64,000 nucleotides of DNA from Saccharopolyspora gloriosae (GCF_014203325.1 NZ_JACHIV010000001.1:6263501-6327500), one strand, 5' to 3'. Shown: positions 25,700 through 34,081, counted from the stretch's first letter. Notes: generated by a model not told the origin, from the letters alone. Numbers and translations: made by a program.

Positions 25700-25939
25700 T
25701 CAGCGATCAGCGGAACCGCCGGTCCCACCGCCGGAACCCTTGAACTTGTCCTGGACGTCCTGCACGGCGCCGGCCGCCTTGTCCTTCACGTCCTGGCCGG
25801 TCTCCTTCACCTTGCCCTCGACCTGGTCGCGCTTGCCGGCGTCGCGGAGCTCGTCGTTGCCGGTCGCGCTGCCCGTGGCCTCCTTGGCCCGGCCGGTCAG
25901 CTGCTGAGCTTGGTGCTTGACCTTGTCGAACACACCCAT
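25700..25939 (-). CDS. CsbD-family stress-response protein
   Basis: A 79-residue hydrophilic, helical protein rich in Lys, Asp, Gln and Gly: 'MGVFDKVKHQAQQLTGRAKE', then 'AGKRDQVEGKVKETGQDVKD'. This matches the CsbD pattern of small general-stress proteins. AAGGAG lies upstream of ATG 25939. The Gly-rich tail ends the protein. Function is unknown beyond stress induction in other bacteria. Confidence 0.85.
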   Translation of the reverse strand: MGVFDKVKHQAQQLTGRAKEATGSATGNDELRDAGKRDQVEGKVKETGQDVKDKAAGAVQDVQDKFKGSGGGTGGSADR

Positions 25940-26014
25940 GGGTGACTCCTTCCGCAGGGTTCGTCACCGTGGGAGTACCCCACTTGATCCGCCATCACGC
26001 ACAGGTGAGGCAGG

Positions 26015-26473
26015 TCACCGCCTGCCGTCGAAGAACTCCTCCAGCAGCGCGGCGCAGTCCGCGGCGAGCACGCCGCCGACGACCTCCGGGCGGTGGTTGC
26101 TGCGGCGATCCCGCACCACGTCCCACAACGAGCCGACGGCGCCCGTGCGCGGCTCCCACACGCCGAACACGACGCGGCTCACCCGCGACAGCACCAGCGC
26201 GCCGGCGCACATCGTGCACGGCTCCACGGTGACCGCCAGGGTGCATTCGGAGAGCCGCCAGCCGTCGCCCCACGCGCGGGCGGCGGCGCGCAGCGCCAAG
26301 ATCTCCGCGTGCGCCGTCGGGTCGGCAGCGGCTTCCCGCCGGTTGTGCTCGCGAGCGAGGATCGTCCCGTCCGGGGCCGCCACGACCGCGCCGATCGGCA
26401 CGTCACCGGTGCTCAACGCACCGGGAGCGACCTCCAGCGCCGCGCGCACCAGCTCGGTGTCGCGGGCCGTCAC
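26015..26473 (-). CDS. tadA: tRNA-specific adenosine deaminase
   Basis: A 152-residue deaminase that converts A34 to inosine in tRNA-Arg(ACG). Zinc and catalytic motifs are 'AHAEILAL' (His and Glu) and 'VEPCTMCAGAL' (two Cys). The GTG at 26473 overlaps the TGA of the preceding gene (GTGA), showing coupling. Upstream frame extension would overlap that gene fully and is rejected. It is paired with the actinobacterial TadA-associated protein. Confidence 0.95.
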   Translation of the reverse strand: MTARDTELVRAALEVAPGALSTGDVPIGAVVAAPDGTILAREHNRREAAADPTAHAEILALRAAARAWGDGWRLSECTLAVTVEPCTMCAGALVLSRVSRVVFGVWEPRTGAVGSLWDVVRDRRSNHRPEVVGGVLAADCAALLEEFFDGRR

Positions 26474-26958
26474 TGGTCCAGCTTCTCCAGCACGCCCGCG
26501 AACTGCTCCCCGAAGCCGCAGCGCTGAGCGATCATCTCCAGCTGCTCGTCCGGGTACAGGTCGACCTCTTCGATGATCACCAGGAGTTCGCCCTCGGGCA
26601 GACCGATGTCGGAGAGGATCGAGAGGTTGCCCTCCGGCCACACCTCGTCGTCGTCCTCATCCGGGGCGTCCGCGCGCAGCAGGTCGAGCACGTCGGCGGC
26701 GATGTCGTAGTCCAGCGCCGCCGCGGCATCCGAGAGCAGCAGGTCCACCCCGCCGGGGATCGGGCGGATCAGGACGAAGAACTCGTCGTCCACATTGCAC
26801 ATGCCGAACACCGCGCCGGTGGAGCGCAAGTCGCGCAGCGCCGTGATCGTGGTGTCGAGCCCACCCAATACCGAGCCGTCCAACGCGCTGCACCGCCACC
26901 GGCCGTCCTCACGAACAACGGCAACGGCGAAGCCCGCGACCGGCTCCTGCCCTGTCAT
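26470..26958 (-). CDS. Putative tRNA adenosine deaminase-associated protein
   Basis: A 162-residue protein starting 'MTGQEPVAGFAVAVVREDGR'. It is an acidic, beta-rich protein family found next to tadA in actinobacteria, and it ends 'RCGFGEQFAGVLEKLDQ'. Its stop overlaps the tadA start by four bases. A role in assisting TadA is suggested by this fixed pairing and is not shown by any catalytic motif. The start at 26958 is taken over an in-frame one at 26988. Confidence 0.85.
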   Translation of the reverse strand: MTGQEPVAGFAVAVVREDGRWRCSALDGSVLGGLDTTITALRDLRSTGAVFGMCNVDDEFFVLIRPIPGGVDLLLSDAAAALDYDIAADVLDLLRADAPDEDDDEVWPEGNLSILSDIGLPEGELLVIIEEVDLYPDEQLEMIAQRCGFGEQFAGVLEKLDQ

Positions 26959-27094
26959 GCGCCCAACCGTAGAGCGTGCCGGTGCCACCCGAAAGCACTA
27001 TTGCGCGCTCGTGACCTTCAGCACCGCGATCGGGGGTGCACAACCGCACGACCGGGTGGCCCGCGCACGCACCGGAGTGGGGCAGGATGTGGTC

Positions 27095-28069
27095 ATGCGT
27101 GCCGTGTGCGTGATCGGACTGGGATTGATCGGTGGCTCGGTGCTGCGCGCCGCCACCGCCGCCGGACGCCCTGGTTGGGGTGCCACCGCGGGGGCGGACG
27201 ACGCCGTCAGAGCCGGTGACGACGGCTACGAGGTCACCGGCATCGAGGACGCGCTGCGCCGCGCGGCGACCGAGGACGCCCTGATCGTCATCGCCACTCC
27301 GGTGACCGCCGTGCGCGACGTGCTGCGCAAGATCGCGTGGCACGCGCCGGAGGCCCGGCTCACCGACGTGATCAGCGTGAAGGACGCCGTCGACGCCGAG
27401 GTGCGCAGCCTGCTGCCCGGCGCCCGCTACGCCGGTGGGCACCCGATGGCGGGCACCGCGTCGTCCGGGTGGGCCGCCGGCGGAGCCGACCTGTTCCGGG
27501 GTTCGCCGTGGGCCGTCGCCGTCGAGGAGGGCACCACGCTCGACGCGTGGCGCGACGCGGCCGCGCTCGCGCTGGACTGCGGCGCCCACGTCGTGGCGGT
27601 CTCCGCCGCCGAGCACGACTCGGCGGTCGCCCGCATCTCGCACCTGCCGCACGTGTTCGCGAACATCCTCGCCGCCGTCGGCGCCGACGGCGGGCCGCTC
27701 GCGCTGTCGCTGGCGGCCGGTTCCTTCCGGGACTCCACCCGCGTCGCCGCGTCCGAACCGGAGCTGGTGCGGGCCATGACCGAGGGGAACCGGGTGGCGC
27801 TGCTCGACGCCGTCGACGACGCGCTCGGCAGGCTCGGCGCGGCGCGCGGCTCGCTCGCCTCTTCCGGGGCGTTGAAGACGACCGTCGACGGCGGTCACGC
27901 CGCCCGCGGCGAACTCGACCGGCTCAGCGACGGCGAGTGGACGCGCAGCACGGTGCCGCTGCGCGGCGACCGCGATCTGCGCAAGCTGCGCGACCTCGGC
28001 GCCCGCGGCGGACGGGTCACCGCGCTCACCGAGAAGGCCGCCGAGGTGGAACTCCCCGCGACCGAATAG
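27095..28069 (+). CDS. tyrA: Prephenate dehydrogenase
   Basis: A 324-residue NAD(P)-dependent enzyme of tyrosine biosynthesis. The N-terminal Rossmann motif GLGLIGGS follows 'MRAVCVI'. 'GGHPMAGTASSGW' is the TyrA active-site segment with conserved His, and 'EHDSAVARISHLPH' supplies the second His region. The C-terminal domain is all-helical. It is divergent from the tadA-partner gene with 136 bases between starts. The same neighbours occur around Rv3752c-Rv3754 of M. tuberculosis. Confidence 0.93.
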   Translation: MRAVCVIGLGLIGGSVLRAATAAGRPGWGATAGADDAVRAGDDGYEVTGIEDALRRAATEDALIVIATPVTAVRDVLRKIAWHAPEARLTDVISVKDAVDAEVRSLLPGARYAGGHPMAGTASSGWAAGGADLFRGSPWAVAVEEGTTLDAWRDAAALALDCGAHVVAVSAAEHDSAVARISHLPHVFANILAAVGADGGPLALSLAAGSFRDSTRVAASEPELVRAMTEGNRVALLDAVDDALGRLGAARGSLASSGALKTTVDGGHAARGELDRLSDGEWTRSTVPLRGDRDLRKLRDLGARGGRVTALTEKAAEVELPATE

Positions 28070-28118
28070 GCCCCGCGCGGACCTTTAACGACGCCACCCG
28101 TTCGGTCAGCATGGGGCC

Positions 28119-29318
28119 ATGGCCCGCGCCTACGTCCTCGACGCCGCCCGCACCCCGTTCGGCCGATACCGGGGGGCGCTGTCCGGGATCCGCGTCGACG
28201 ATCTCGCCGCGCTGCCACTCACCGAACTGCTGCGCAGGCACGGGCCCGCGGGCAGCGGACGGCTGGACCCGGCGCGGGTCGAGGACGTGCTCTACGGCAA
28301 CACCAACGGCGCGGGCGAGGAGAACCGCAACGTGGCGCGGATGGCCGCGCTGCTGGCGGGGCTGCCCACGACCGTCCCCGGCGTCACCGTGAACAGGCTG
28401 TGCGCCTCCGGCGGGGAAACCCTGGTGCAGGCGGCACGAGCGGTGAAGGCCGACGAGGCCGAGCTGCTCATCGCGGGCGGGGTGGAAGGCATGAGCCGCG
28501 CGCCGTTCGTGGTACCGCGCGCCGACCGCGCCATGCCGGACCGGATGGAGACGGCGTCGACCGCCGCGGGCTGGCGGCTGGTGAACCCGCGGATGCCGTC
28601 GGCGTGGACGGTGCCGCTGGGGCACGCCGCGGAGCGGACCGCACTCGACCTGAGCATCACCCGCGACCAGCTCGACGGGTGCGCGCTGCGCTCGCACCGC
28701 CGGGCCGCCGCCGCGTGGGACGCCGGACTGCACGACGGCTTCACGTTCCCCGTGACCACGCCGGACGGCACGGTGGTGCGTCGGGACGAATCGGTGCGCC
28801 CCGACACCGACCTGCGCAAGCTCGGCAGGCTCGGCCCCGCGTTCTCCCCCGACGGTCCCGTCACGGTGGGGAACTCGGCTCCGCTCTCGGACGGGGCGCT
28901 GGCCGCGCTGATCGGCACCGAGCAGCAGGCGGAGCGGCTGGGCGTGCGGCCGTGGGGCGAGCTGGTGGGCTCGGTGAGCACCGGTACCGATCCGCACCAC
29001 TTCGCGCTGTCCGCGGTCCCCGCGATCCGAGCGCTGCTGCGCAAGCTCGACGTCACCGCGGCCGACGTGGACCTGTGGGAGATCAACGAGACGTTCGCCG
29101 CGGTCGTGCTCGCCGTCCTCGAACACCTGCCGGGCGTGGACCGGGAACGCGTCAACGTGCACGGCGGCGCCCTCGCCTACGGCCACCCGCTGGGAGCCTC
29201 GATGCCCCGCATCGTCCTCGACCTCTGCCGCCACCTCCGCCACCGCGGCGGCGGCCTGGGCATAGCGGCGGCCTCGGTGGGAGTAGGCCAAGGAATGGCC
29301 ATCGCCATCAGGGCTTGA
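28119..29318 (+). CDS. Thiolase-family acetyl-CoA acyltransferase with altered catalytic site
   Basis: A 399-residue protein of thiolase length. Nucleophile Cys95 is in 'VNRLCASGGETLVQ', the 'NETFA' loop and the 'AYGHPLGAS' His motif are present. The second catalytic cysteine, normally in C-x-G-G-G-Q-G, is replaced: the sequence reads 'ASVGVGQG' with Ser386 at that place. Canonical thiolases use this Cys as general base, so activity may be reduced or redirected. It follows tyrA by 49 bases on the same strand. Degradative thiolase or a specialised condensing enzyme are both possible. Confidence 0.85.
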   Translation: MARAYVLDAARTPFGRYRGALSGIRVDDLAALPLTELLRRHGPAGSGRLDPARVEDVLYGNTNGAGEENRNVARMAALLAGLPTTVPGVTVNRLCASGGETLVQAARAVKADEAELLIAGGVEGMSRAPFVVPRADRAMPDRMETASTAAGWRLVNPRMPSAWTVPLGHAAERTALDLSITRDQLDGCALRSHRRAAAAWDAGLHDGFTFPVTTPDGTVVRRDESVRPDTDLRKLGRLGPAFSPDGPVTVGNSAPLSDGALAALIGTEQQAERLGVRPWGELVGSVSTGTDPHHFALSAVPAIRALLRKLDVTAADVDLWEINETFAAVVLAVLEHLPGVDRERVNVHGGALAYGHPLGASMPRIVLDLCRHLRHRGGGLGIAAASVGVGQGMAIAIRA

Positions 29319-29360
29319 GGCCTTCTGCCTGGCCTTCGTAGGTGGTCGTTCTGCGGAACC

Positions 29361-29501
29361 TCAGGTGTCTTCTCGCTGCGGGATCTTTTTCCCAAGTGGC
29401 TCCGCCACGAGGGAAAAAGCCGTCCTCGCGAGAAGACACCTGAGAACCCGCGGGTGGTCGACTTGCTCAAGCTGGTCACTGCTCAGCGGCTTCGCCGCTG
29501 A
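29361..29501. repeat. Nested palindromes in the gap after the thiolase gene
   Basis: An outer perfect 15-base inverted repeat, TCAGGTGTCTTCTCG at 29361-29375 and its inverse at 29429-29443, encloses TTTTTCCC (29386-29393) with GGGAAAAA (29411-29418). Those enclose GTGGC-TCC-GCCAC (29396-29408). A separate perfect hairpin, TCAGCGGC-TTC-GCCGCTGA, lies at 29483-29501, followed by an A-rich run. The nesting and the runs of T and A are unlike the neighbours. It could be a compound terminator or a dispersed palindromic repeat. Confidence 0.75.
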
Positions 29502-29592
29502 CAAAATCAAAAGAGGGCCAGGCGCCCTGCGGCGATCGCCACAGACATCGGCTGCGGGTTTTCAGCCGTTCCGTTCCCGCCGTCGGACACAG

Positions 29593-29627
29593 GGAAAGGG
29601 GCCGTCCATCACGGACGACCCCTTTCC
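29593..29627 (-). terminator. Hairpin terminator
   Basis: A 15-bp stem with one mismatch (29593-29607 with 29613-29627, 5-base loop). It lies about 84 bases downstream of the minus-strand small antitoxin-like gene. Confidence 0.6.
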
Positions 29628-29710
29628 AGGGAGCTGCCGGCCACCACCAGGTTCAGGACCACCCTCGCCAGGTCCCGCCGGTCGGCTTCGGCCGAGCAGC
29701 GGAGCGGTGA

Positions 29711-29899
29711 CTACTGCTGCGGCCCTGAGTCCTGATTGCGGAAGTAGTCCTTGCCCTTCTCGGCGGCCTGATCGACCTGCTGCTCGTGGCCGAACTTCTT
29801 CTTGGCTGCGTCACTTCCCTTGTCGATGCCTTGTTCGACCTTGTCGCTGTGCTGCTTGCCCATGTTCATCAGCTTGTCCTTGAGGCTGCCGAGTCCCAT
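29711..29899 (-). CDS. Small helical protein resembling MT0933/Rv0909-type antitoxins
   Basis: A 62-residue, Lys/Asp/Gln-rich protein: 'MGLGSLKDKLMNMGKQHSDK', then 'VEQGIDKGSDAAKKKFGHEQ'. ATG at 29899 is preceded by AAGGGAG. The pattern of short amphipathic helices with GIDKG and AAKKKFG matches actinobacterial antitoxins of the Rv0909 type. The normal SRPBCC-type toxin is not adjacent, so antitoxin function is uncertain. A general stress or membrane-associated helical protein is the alternative. Confidence 0.6.
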   Translation of the reverse strand: MGLGSLKDKLMNMGKQHSDKVEQGIDKGSDAAKKKFGHEQQVDQAAEKGKDYFRNQDSGPQQ

Positions 29900-30194
29900 G
29901 ACGGCTCCCTTCTCGCGACATCTCAGGTGACCCTCGAAGTTAGTCCTCCTGCCGGGCGAATGCGCGCCGGTCAAGAGCTTCCAGGCAGGTCAGCCACTAC
30001 GAAGCTGCACTTTCGAGTGACGAGGAGCGGCACCGGAACCGCAGCCGTGACGCACCGTCGCCGACGCCCCGCGGCCCACCGCGCGGAGCACGCGGTCGAA
30101 GGCTCTCAGCGAAATCGCTCGACGGGGCTGAGCCGTCTCCGTACTGCTGGAACGGGAAGCGGTACGACTCCTCGACCACGACGGGGGACGATTC

Positions 30195-31364
30195 ATGATC
30201 GCGAGCGAGCGTTGGGGACTGCCGGAATCGCAGTTCTGGTTGCGCGGCGAACGACCGGCGACCGCCGTCCAGCGGGACCCCGACACCGGAGGCGCGCACG
30301 TGTACGGCCACGCGGAGGCGGTGCGCGTGCTCGGCGACCCGCGGTCCTATTCGTCGAACACGAGCAGGCTGCAGCCCCAGATGCAGGAGTTCGTCGAGGG
30401 CGACCTGCTGCAGTGGGATCCGCCGGAGCACACGAAGTTGCGCAGGCTCGTCAGCCGCGCCTTCACTCCGAAAGTCGTCGCCGGACTCGAACCACGCATC
30501 ACCGAGATCACCCGCGAACTGCTCGACCGCGCGGGCGACCGGCTCGACCTGGTGGCCGACGTCGCCCACCCCCTCCCGTCGATCGTCATCGCCGAATTGC
30601 TGGGTGTGCCCGCCGACGAACGCGACCTGTTCACGGGATGGGTCGACGTGGCCCTCGGCGGGACGGAACCCGGAGGTTCCGACTCGGATCCGGAGCAGCG
30701 GACGCGGACGGCGGTCGCCATGTTCCGGAAGCTGCGCGACTACCTGACCGAGCACGCCGACGAGCGGCGCGCGCACCCGCGGGAGGACCTGCTCACGCGG
30801 CTCGTCGAAGCCGAGGTGGACGACGTGCGGCTGACGCGCGCCGAGGTGGCCCACTTCGCGACCTCGTTGCTCATCGCGGGCCACCTCACCACCACGATGC
30901 TGCTGGGCAACACCGTGCTCTGCCTCGACGCCCACCCCGAGCACCAGGCCCGCGCCCGCACCGATCGCCGCGCGCTGCCCGCCGTGATCGAGGAGTCGTT
31001 GCGCTTGCTGAGCCCGTTCGCCTCGGTCGCGCGGGTGACGACCGCGGAGGTGGAGCTGGGCGGTCAGCGGATTCCGGCCGACCGGCCGGTGTCGGTGTGG
31101 CTCGGCGCCGCCAACCGCGATCCGCGGCGGTTCCCGGACCCGGACGTGTTCGACCCGGCCCGCGACCCGAATCCGCACCTCGGTTTCGGCCGGGGCGTCC
31201 ACTTCTGCCTCGGCGCCCCGCTGGCCCGGTTGGAGGGCGAGGTGGTGCTCGGTCAGCTGCTCGACCGGTTCCCGGGTTTCGGCACGGTCCCGGAGGACCC
31301 GCCCCGCTTCCGCGGGCACCCGAGCTTGACCGGCGTGCAGCGGCTTCCGTTGCGCGCGGTGTGA
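30195..31364 (+). CDS. Cytochrome P450 (first of two paralogues)
   Basis: A 389-residue bacterial class I P450. The I-helix oxygen-binding motif is 'IAGHLTTTM', the ExxR motif 'EESLR', and heme ligand Cys338 lies in FGRGVHFCLG. GGGGGA precedes ATG 30195. It is about two-thirds identical by eye to the second P450 downstream, so the two arose by duplication. No ferredoxin or reductase gene is adjacent. The substrate is unknown. Confidence 0.95.
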   Translation: MIASERWGLPESQFWLRGERPATAVQRDPDTGGAHVYGHAEAVRVLGDPRSYSSNTSRLQPQMQEFVEGDLLQWDPPEHTKLRRLVSRAFTPKVVAGLEPRITEITRELLDRAGDRLDLVADVAHPLPSIVIAELLGVPADERDLFTGWVDVALGGTEPGGSDSDPEQRTRTAVAMFRKLRDYLTEHADERRAHPREDLLTRLVEAEVDDVRLTRAEVAHFATSLLIAGHLTTTMLLGNTVLCLDAHPEHQARARTDRRALPAVIEESLRLLSPFASVARVTTAEVELGGQRIPADRPVSVWLGAANRDPRRFPDPDVFDPARDPNPHLGFGRGVHFCLGAPLARLEGEVVLGQLLDRFPGFGTVPEDPPRFRGHPSLTGVQRLPLRAV

Positions 31365-31409
31365 GCGCTCGGCCACCGCAGGTGCGATCCGCTGCTCGGC
31401 GGAAACCGC

Positions 31410-31463
31410 TTGTCAGCGGGGTGGACGCGGGCTAGCGTGACCAGATGAGCGAATCCGGTCACG
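31410..31463 (+). promoter_or_regulatory. Candidate promoter and operator for the TetR-P450 operon
   Basis: TTGTCA at 31410-31415 and TAGCGT at 31433-31438 are 17 bases apart, a good sigma-70-like spacing. Overlapping the start region is the dyad CGTGACC (31436-31442) / GGTCACG (31457-31463), 14 bases between arms. A TetR-family operator controlling its own gene and the downstream P450 would fit. This is inference from position. Confidence 0.5.
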
Positions 31464-31509
31464 TGGACACGACGGTCGGGCCCGCGGCCCGCGCAGGGAA
31501 GGACACCGA

Positions 31510-32202
31510 GTGCCCCGCAACACCGATCGAGCCGACCGGATCCTCGACGCGGCAGGAGAGCTGCTGCTGCGCCACGGCTACCGGAAGGTGACCATCGACG
31601 ACGTCGCCCGCCAGGCCGGCGTCGGGAAGGGCACCGTCTACCTGCACTGGAAGACCAAGGTCGCGCTGTTCCAGAGCCTGCTCGTCCGCGAGTCGGTCGC
31701 GCTGGTCGAGGACGTGCTGGGGGCGCTGCGCGCCGACCCGAACGAGGTCCGCCCGCACCGGTTGCTGCGGCTGGCCTACCTCGTGACCTTCCGCCGGCCG
31801 CTGGCGCTGGCGCTGGTCACCGGGGACACCGAGATGCTGGGGGCGCTCCGGGAGCGCGCCGGCTCCGATCGGATGCAGGAGACCAACGAGCGCTTCTACT
31901 CGGTGCTCGCCGAGTCCGGACTGCTGCGCGCGGACGTGCCCGACCTCGCCTACACGCTCAACGCCGCCGCGCTCGGGTTCTTCCTGGCCGACGACTACAA
32001 GCCCGCGGTCTCCGGCATCGACCGGGAGCTCAAGGCCGATGCACTCGCCCACACCATCCGGCACGCCTTCGAACCGCCGGAACGACCGGACCCGGCCGTG
32101 GTGCGCGCGGTCGCGGACCGGATCGACGCGCTGCTCACCGAACTGATCACCGGCTACCGGGAGCTGTTCGACGCGTTGGACGCGGCGAACGCCTCCCGGT
32201 GA
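31510..32202 (+). CDS. TetR-family transcriptional regulator
   Basis: A 230-residue protein starting with GTG at 31510 behind GGAAGGA. The N-terminal HTH is 'ILDAAGELLLRHGYRKVTID' then 'DVARQAGVGKGTVYLHWKTK', textbook TetR. The remaining residues form the ligand-binding and dimer domain. It lies between two P450 paralogues and ends 30 bases before the second, so it probably regulates that gene and possibly both. The ligand is unknown. Confidence 0.93.
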   Translation: MPRNTDRADRILDAAGELLLRHGYRKVTIDDVARQAGVGKGTVYLHWKTKVALFQSLLVRESVALVEDVLGALRADPNEVRPHRLLRLAYLVTFRRPLALALVTGDTEMLGALRERAGSDRMQETNERFYSVLAESGLLRADVPDLAYTLNAAALGFFLADDYKPAVSGIDRELKADALAHTIRHAFEPPERPDPAVVRAVADRIDALLTELITGYRELFDALDAANASR

Positions 32203-32232
32203 TACCCGTCGACGCTTGATGAAGGGGACATC

Positions 32233-33492
32233 ATGACCGCGATCGAGAACTGGGGATTACCGACATCGCAGTTCTGGCTGCACGGCGAACGGCCCCGCGA
32301 CCCGGTGCAGCACGACGAGGCGACCGGGCTGTGGAACGTCTACGGGCACCCGGAAGCCGTCCAGCTGCTCGGCGACCCGGTGCAGCACGACGAGGCGACC
32401 GGGCTGTGGAACGTCTACGGGCACCCGGAAGCCGTCCAGCTGCTCGGCGACCCGGCGACGTTCTCCTCCGACACCAGCAGGTTGTTCCCGCAGGGCGACG
32501 AGTTCGCCGACGGCAACCTGGTGCGGATGGACCCGCCGGAGCACAACAAGCTGCGCAAGCTCGTCAGCCACGCCTTCACCCCGAAGGTCGTCGCCGGGCT
32601 CGAACCGCGCATCGCCGGACTCACCGACGAACTGCTCGACGCCGTCGACGGCGCGGACCGGCTGGAGCTCGTCGCCGACCTCGCCTATCCGCTGCCGGTG
32701 ATCGTCATCGCCGAGCTGCTGGGCGTGCCCGCGAGCGACCGCGAGCTGTTCAAGGAGTGGGTGGACGCGATGTTCACCCGCGACGCGACGCCGTCGCTCA
32801 AGGAGCAGACGCCGGAGCAGCAGCGCGAGCTCGACGCGGTGCTCGCCCAGGTCCGCAACCTCACCGAGTACTTGGGCGGGCACGTCGACGAACGCCGCGC
32901 GCACCCGCGCGAGGACCTGCTCAGCAAGCTCGTCGAAGCCGAGGTGGACGGCGAGCGGCTCACCCGCGCGGAAGTCGTCAACTTCGCGAACGTGCTGCTC
33001 ATCGCCGGGCACATCACGACCACGATGCTGCTGGGCAACACCGTGCTGTGCCTCGACGCGCACCCCGAGCACCAGGCCCGCGCCCGCGCGGAGAGGTCCT
33101 CGCTGCCCGCCGTGATCGAGGAATCGCTGCGGTTCCTCAGCCCGTTCGCCACGCTCGGGCGGGTCACCAGCACCGAGGCGGAGCTCGGCGGTCAGCGCAT
33201 TCCCGCCGATCAGTTGCTGATGGTGTGGGCCGCCGCCGCGAACCGGGATCCGCGGCGGTTCTCGAACCCGGACGTCTTCGACCCGACCCGCGACCCCAAT
33301 CCGCACCTCGGGTTCGGGCGCGGCGTCCACTTCTGCCTCGGCGCGCCGCTGGCTCGGCTCGAAGGGCGCGTCGCGCTCGGCAAGCTGTTCGACCGGTTCC
33401 CCGTCCTCGCCACCGATCCGGCCGATCCGCCGGAGTTCCAGCCGAACCCGAACATGACCGGCGTCCGCAAGCTCCCGCTGCGCACCGGCTGA
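32233..33492 (+). CDS. Cytochrome P450 (second paralogue) with internal tandem duplication
   Basis: A 419-residue P450, 30 residues longer than its upstream paralogue. I-helix motif 'IAGHITTTM', ExxR 'EESLR', heme Cys368 in FGRGVHFCLG. An exact 75-base direct repeat at 32299-32373 and 32374-32448 doubles a 25-residue segment (starting DPVQHDEATG, ending HPEAVQLLG) that is single in the paralogue. This places an extra strand/helix B element near the N-terminus. AAGGGGA precedes ATG 32233. Either the protein tolerates the insert or the gene is newly damaged. An assembly artefact is also possible. Confidence 0.93.
   Translation: MTAIENWGLPTSQFWLHGERPRDPVQHDEATGLWNVYGHPEAVQLLGDPVQHDEATGLWNVYGHPEAVQLLGDPATFSSDTSRLFPQGDEFADGNLVRMDPPEHNKLRKLVSHAFTPKVVAGLEPRIAGLTDELLDAVDGADRLELVADLAYPLPVIVIAELLGVPASDRELFKEWVDAMFTRDATPSLKEQTPEQQRELDAVLAQVRNLTEYLGGHVDERRAHPREDLLSKLVEAEVDGERLTRAEVVNFANVLLIAGHITTTMLLGNTVLCLDAHPEHQARARAERSSLPAVIEESLRFLSPFATLGRVTSTEAELGGQRIPADQLLMVWAAAANRDPRRFSNPDVFDPTRDPNPHLGFGRGVHFCLGAPLARLEGRVALGKLFDRFPVLATDPADPPEFQPNPNMTGVRKLPLRTG
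32299..32448 (+). repeat. Perfect 75-bp tandem duplication inside a P450 gene
   Basis: Bases 32299-32373 are repeated without mismatch at 32374-32448, and seven further bases (GACCCGG) continue the match. The length is a multiple of three, so the frame is kept. The lack of any third-position differences indicates a very recent event. Confidence 0.97.
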
Positions 33493-33567
33493 CCGGCCGC
33501 ACCGTTCCCGTCGCGTGCGGCGCCAATCGGGTTGCCGTGCCGAACCGGACCGCGCCAGAGTGCGGAG

Positions 33568-34050
33568 ATGACCGACATCATCAACGCCTTCAGCGCACGA
33601 CTCCGGGAACTCGACGTGCCGGGAGAGGTCGTCGAGTTCGCCGAACCGGTGCCGACCGCGGCGGCGGCCGCGGAACGCCTCGGCTGCACCGCCGCGGCCA
33701 TCGCGAACAGCCTGGTGTTCGCGGTGGACGACGAGCCGCTGCTGGTGATCGCGAGCGGCGCGCACCGGGTGGACACCGCGCACGTCGCGCGGGAGCTCGG
33801 GATCGGGTGGATCCGCCGCGCCACACCGGAGTTCGTGCTCGACGCGACCGGTCAGCCGGTGGGCGGCGTCGGCCCGGTCGGTCACCCCCGGCGGATCCGC
33901 ACGGTCGTGGACCGGGCGTTGGCCGAGCACCCGACCGTGTGGGCGGGAGCGGGCAGCGAGCACGCCATGTTCCCGAGCACGTTCGCGGAGCTCCTGCGCA
34001 TCACCGGGGGAACTCCGCTGCTGGTCGCCGGGCCGGCTGACCGGGCATGA
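33568..34050 (+). CDS. YbaK/ProX-family aminoacyl-tRNA deacylase-like protein
   Basis: A 160-residue protein: 'MTDIINAFSARLRELDVPGE', with 'CTAAAIANSLVFAVDDEPLL' and 'RRATPEFVLDATGQPVGGVG' then 'PVGHP', the YbaK core and active-site loop. Such proteins hydrolyse mischarged aa-tRNAs (Cys-tRNA-Pro and others) or act as relatives of ProRS editing domains. ATG 33568 is chosen over an upstream start at 33532. It follows the P450 gene by 75 bases and ends at a strong bidirectional terminator. Confidence 0.88.
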   Translation: MTDIINAFSARLRELDVPGEVVEFAEPVPTAAAAAERLGCTAAAIANSLVFAVDDEPLLVIASGAHRVDTAHVARELGIGWIRRATPEFVLDATGQPVGGVGPVGHPRRIRTVVDRALAEHPTVWAGAGSEHAMFPSTFAELLRITGGTPLLVAGPADRA

Positions 34051-34052
34051 GA

Positions 34053-34081
34053 AAGGGCCGCCGGTTCGCCCGGCGGCCCTT
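34053..34081. terminator. Bidirectional hairpin terminator
   Basis: A perfect 12-bp stem, AAGGGCCGCCGG at 34053-34064 and its inverse at 34070-34081, loop TTCGC, between the convergent YbaK-like and dprE2 genes. Both strands end the stem with TT. Confidence 0.85.
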
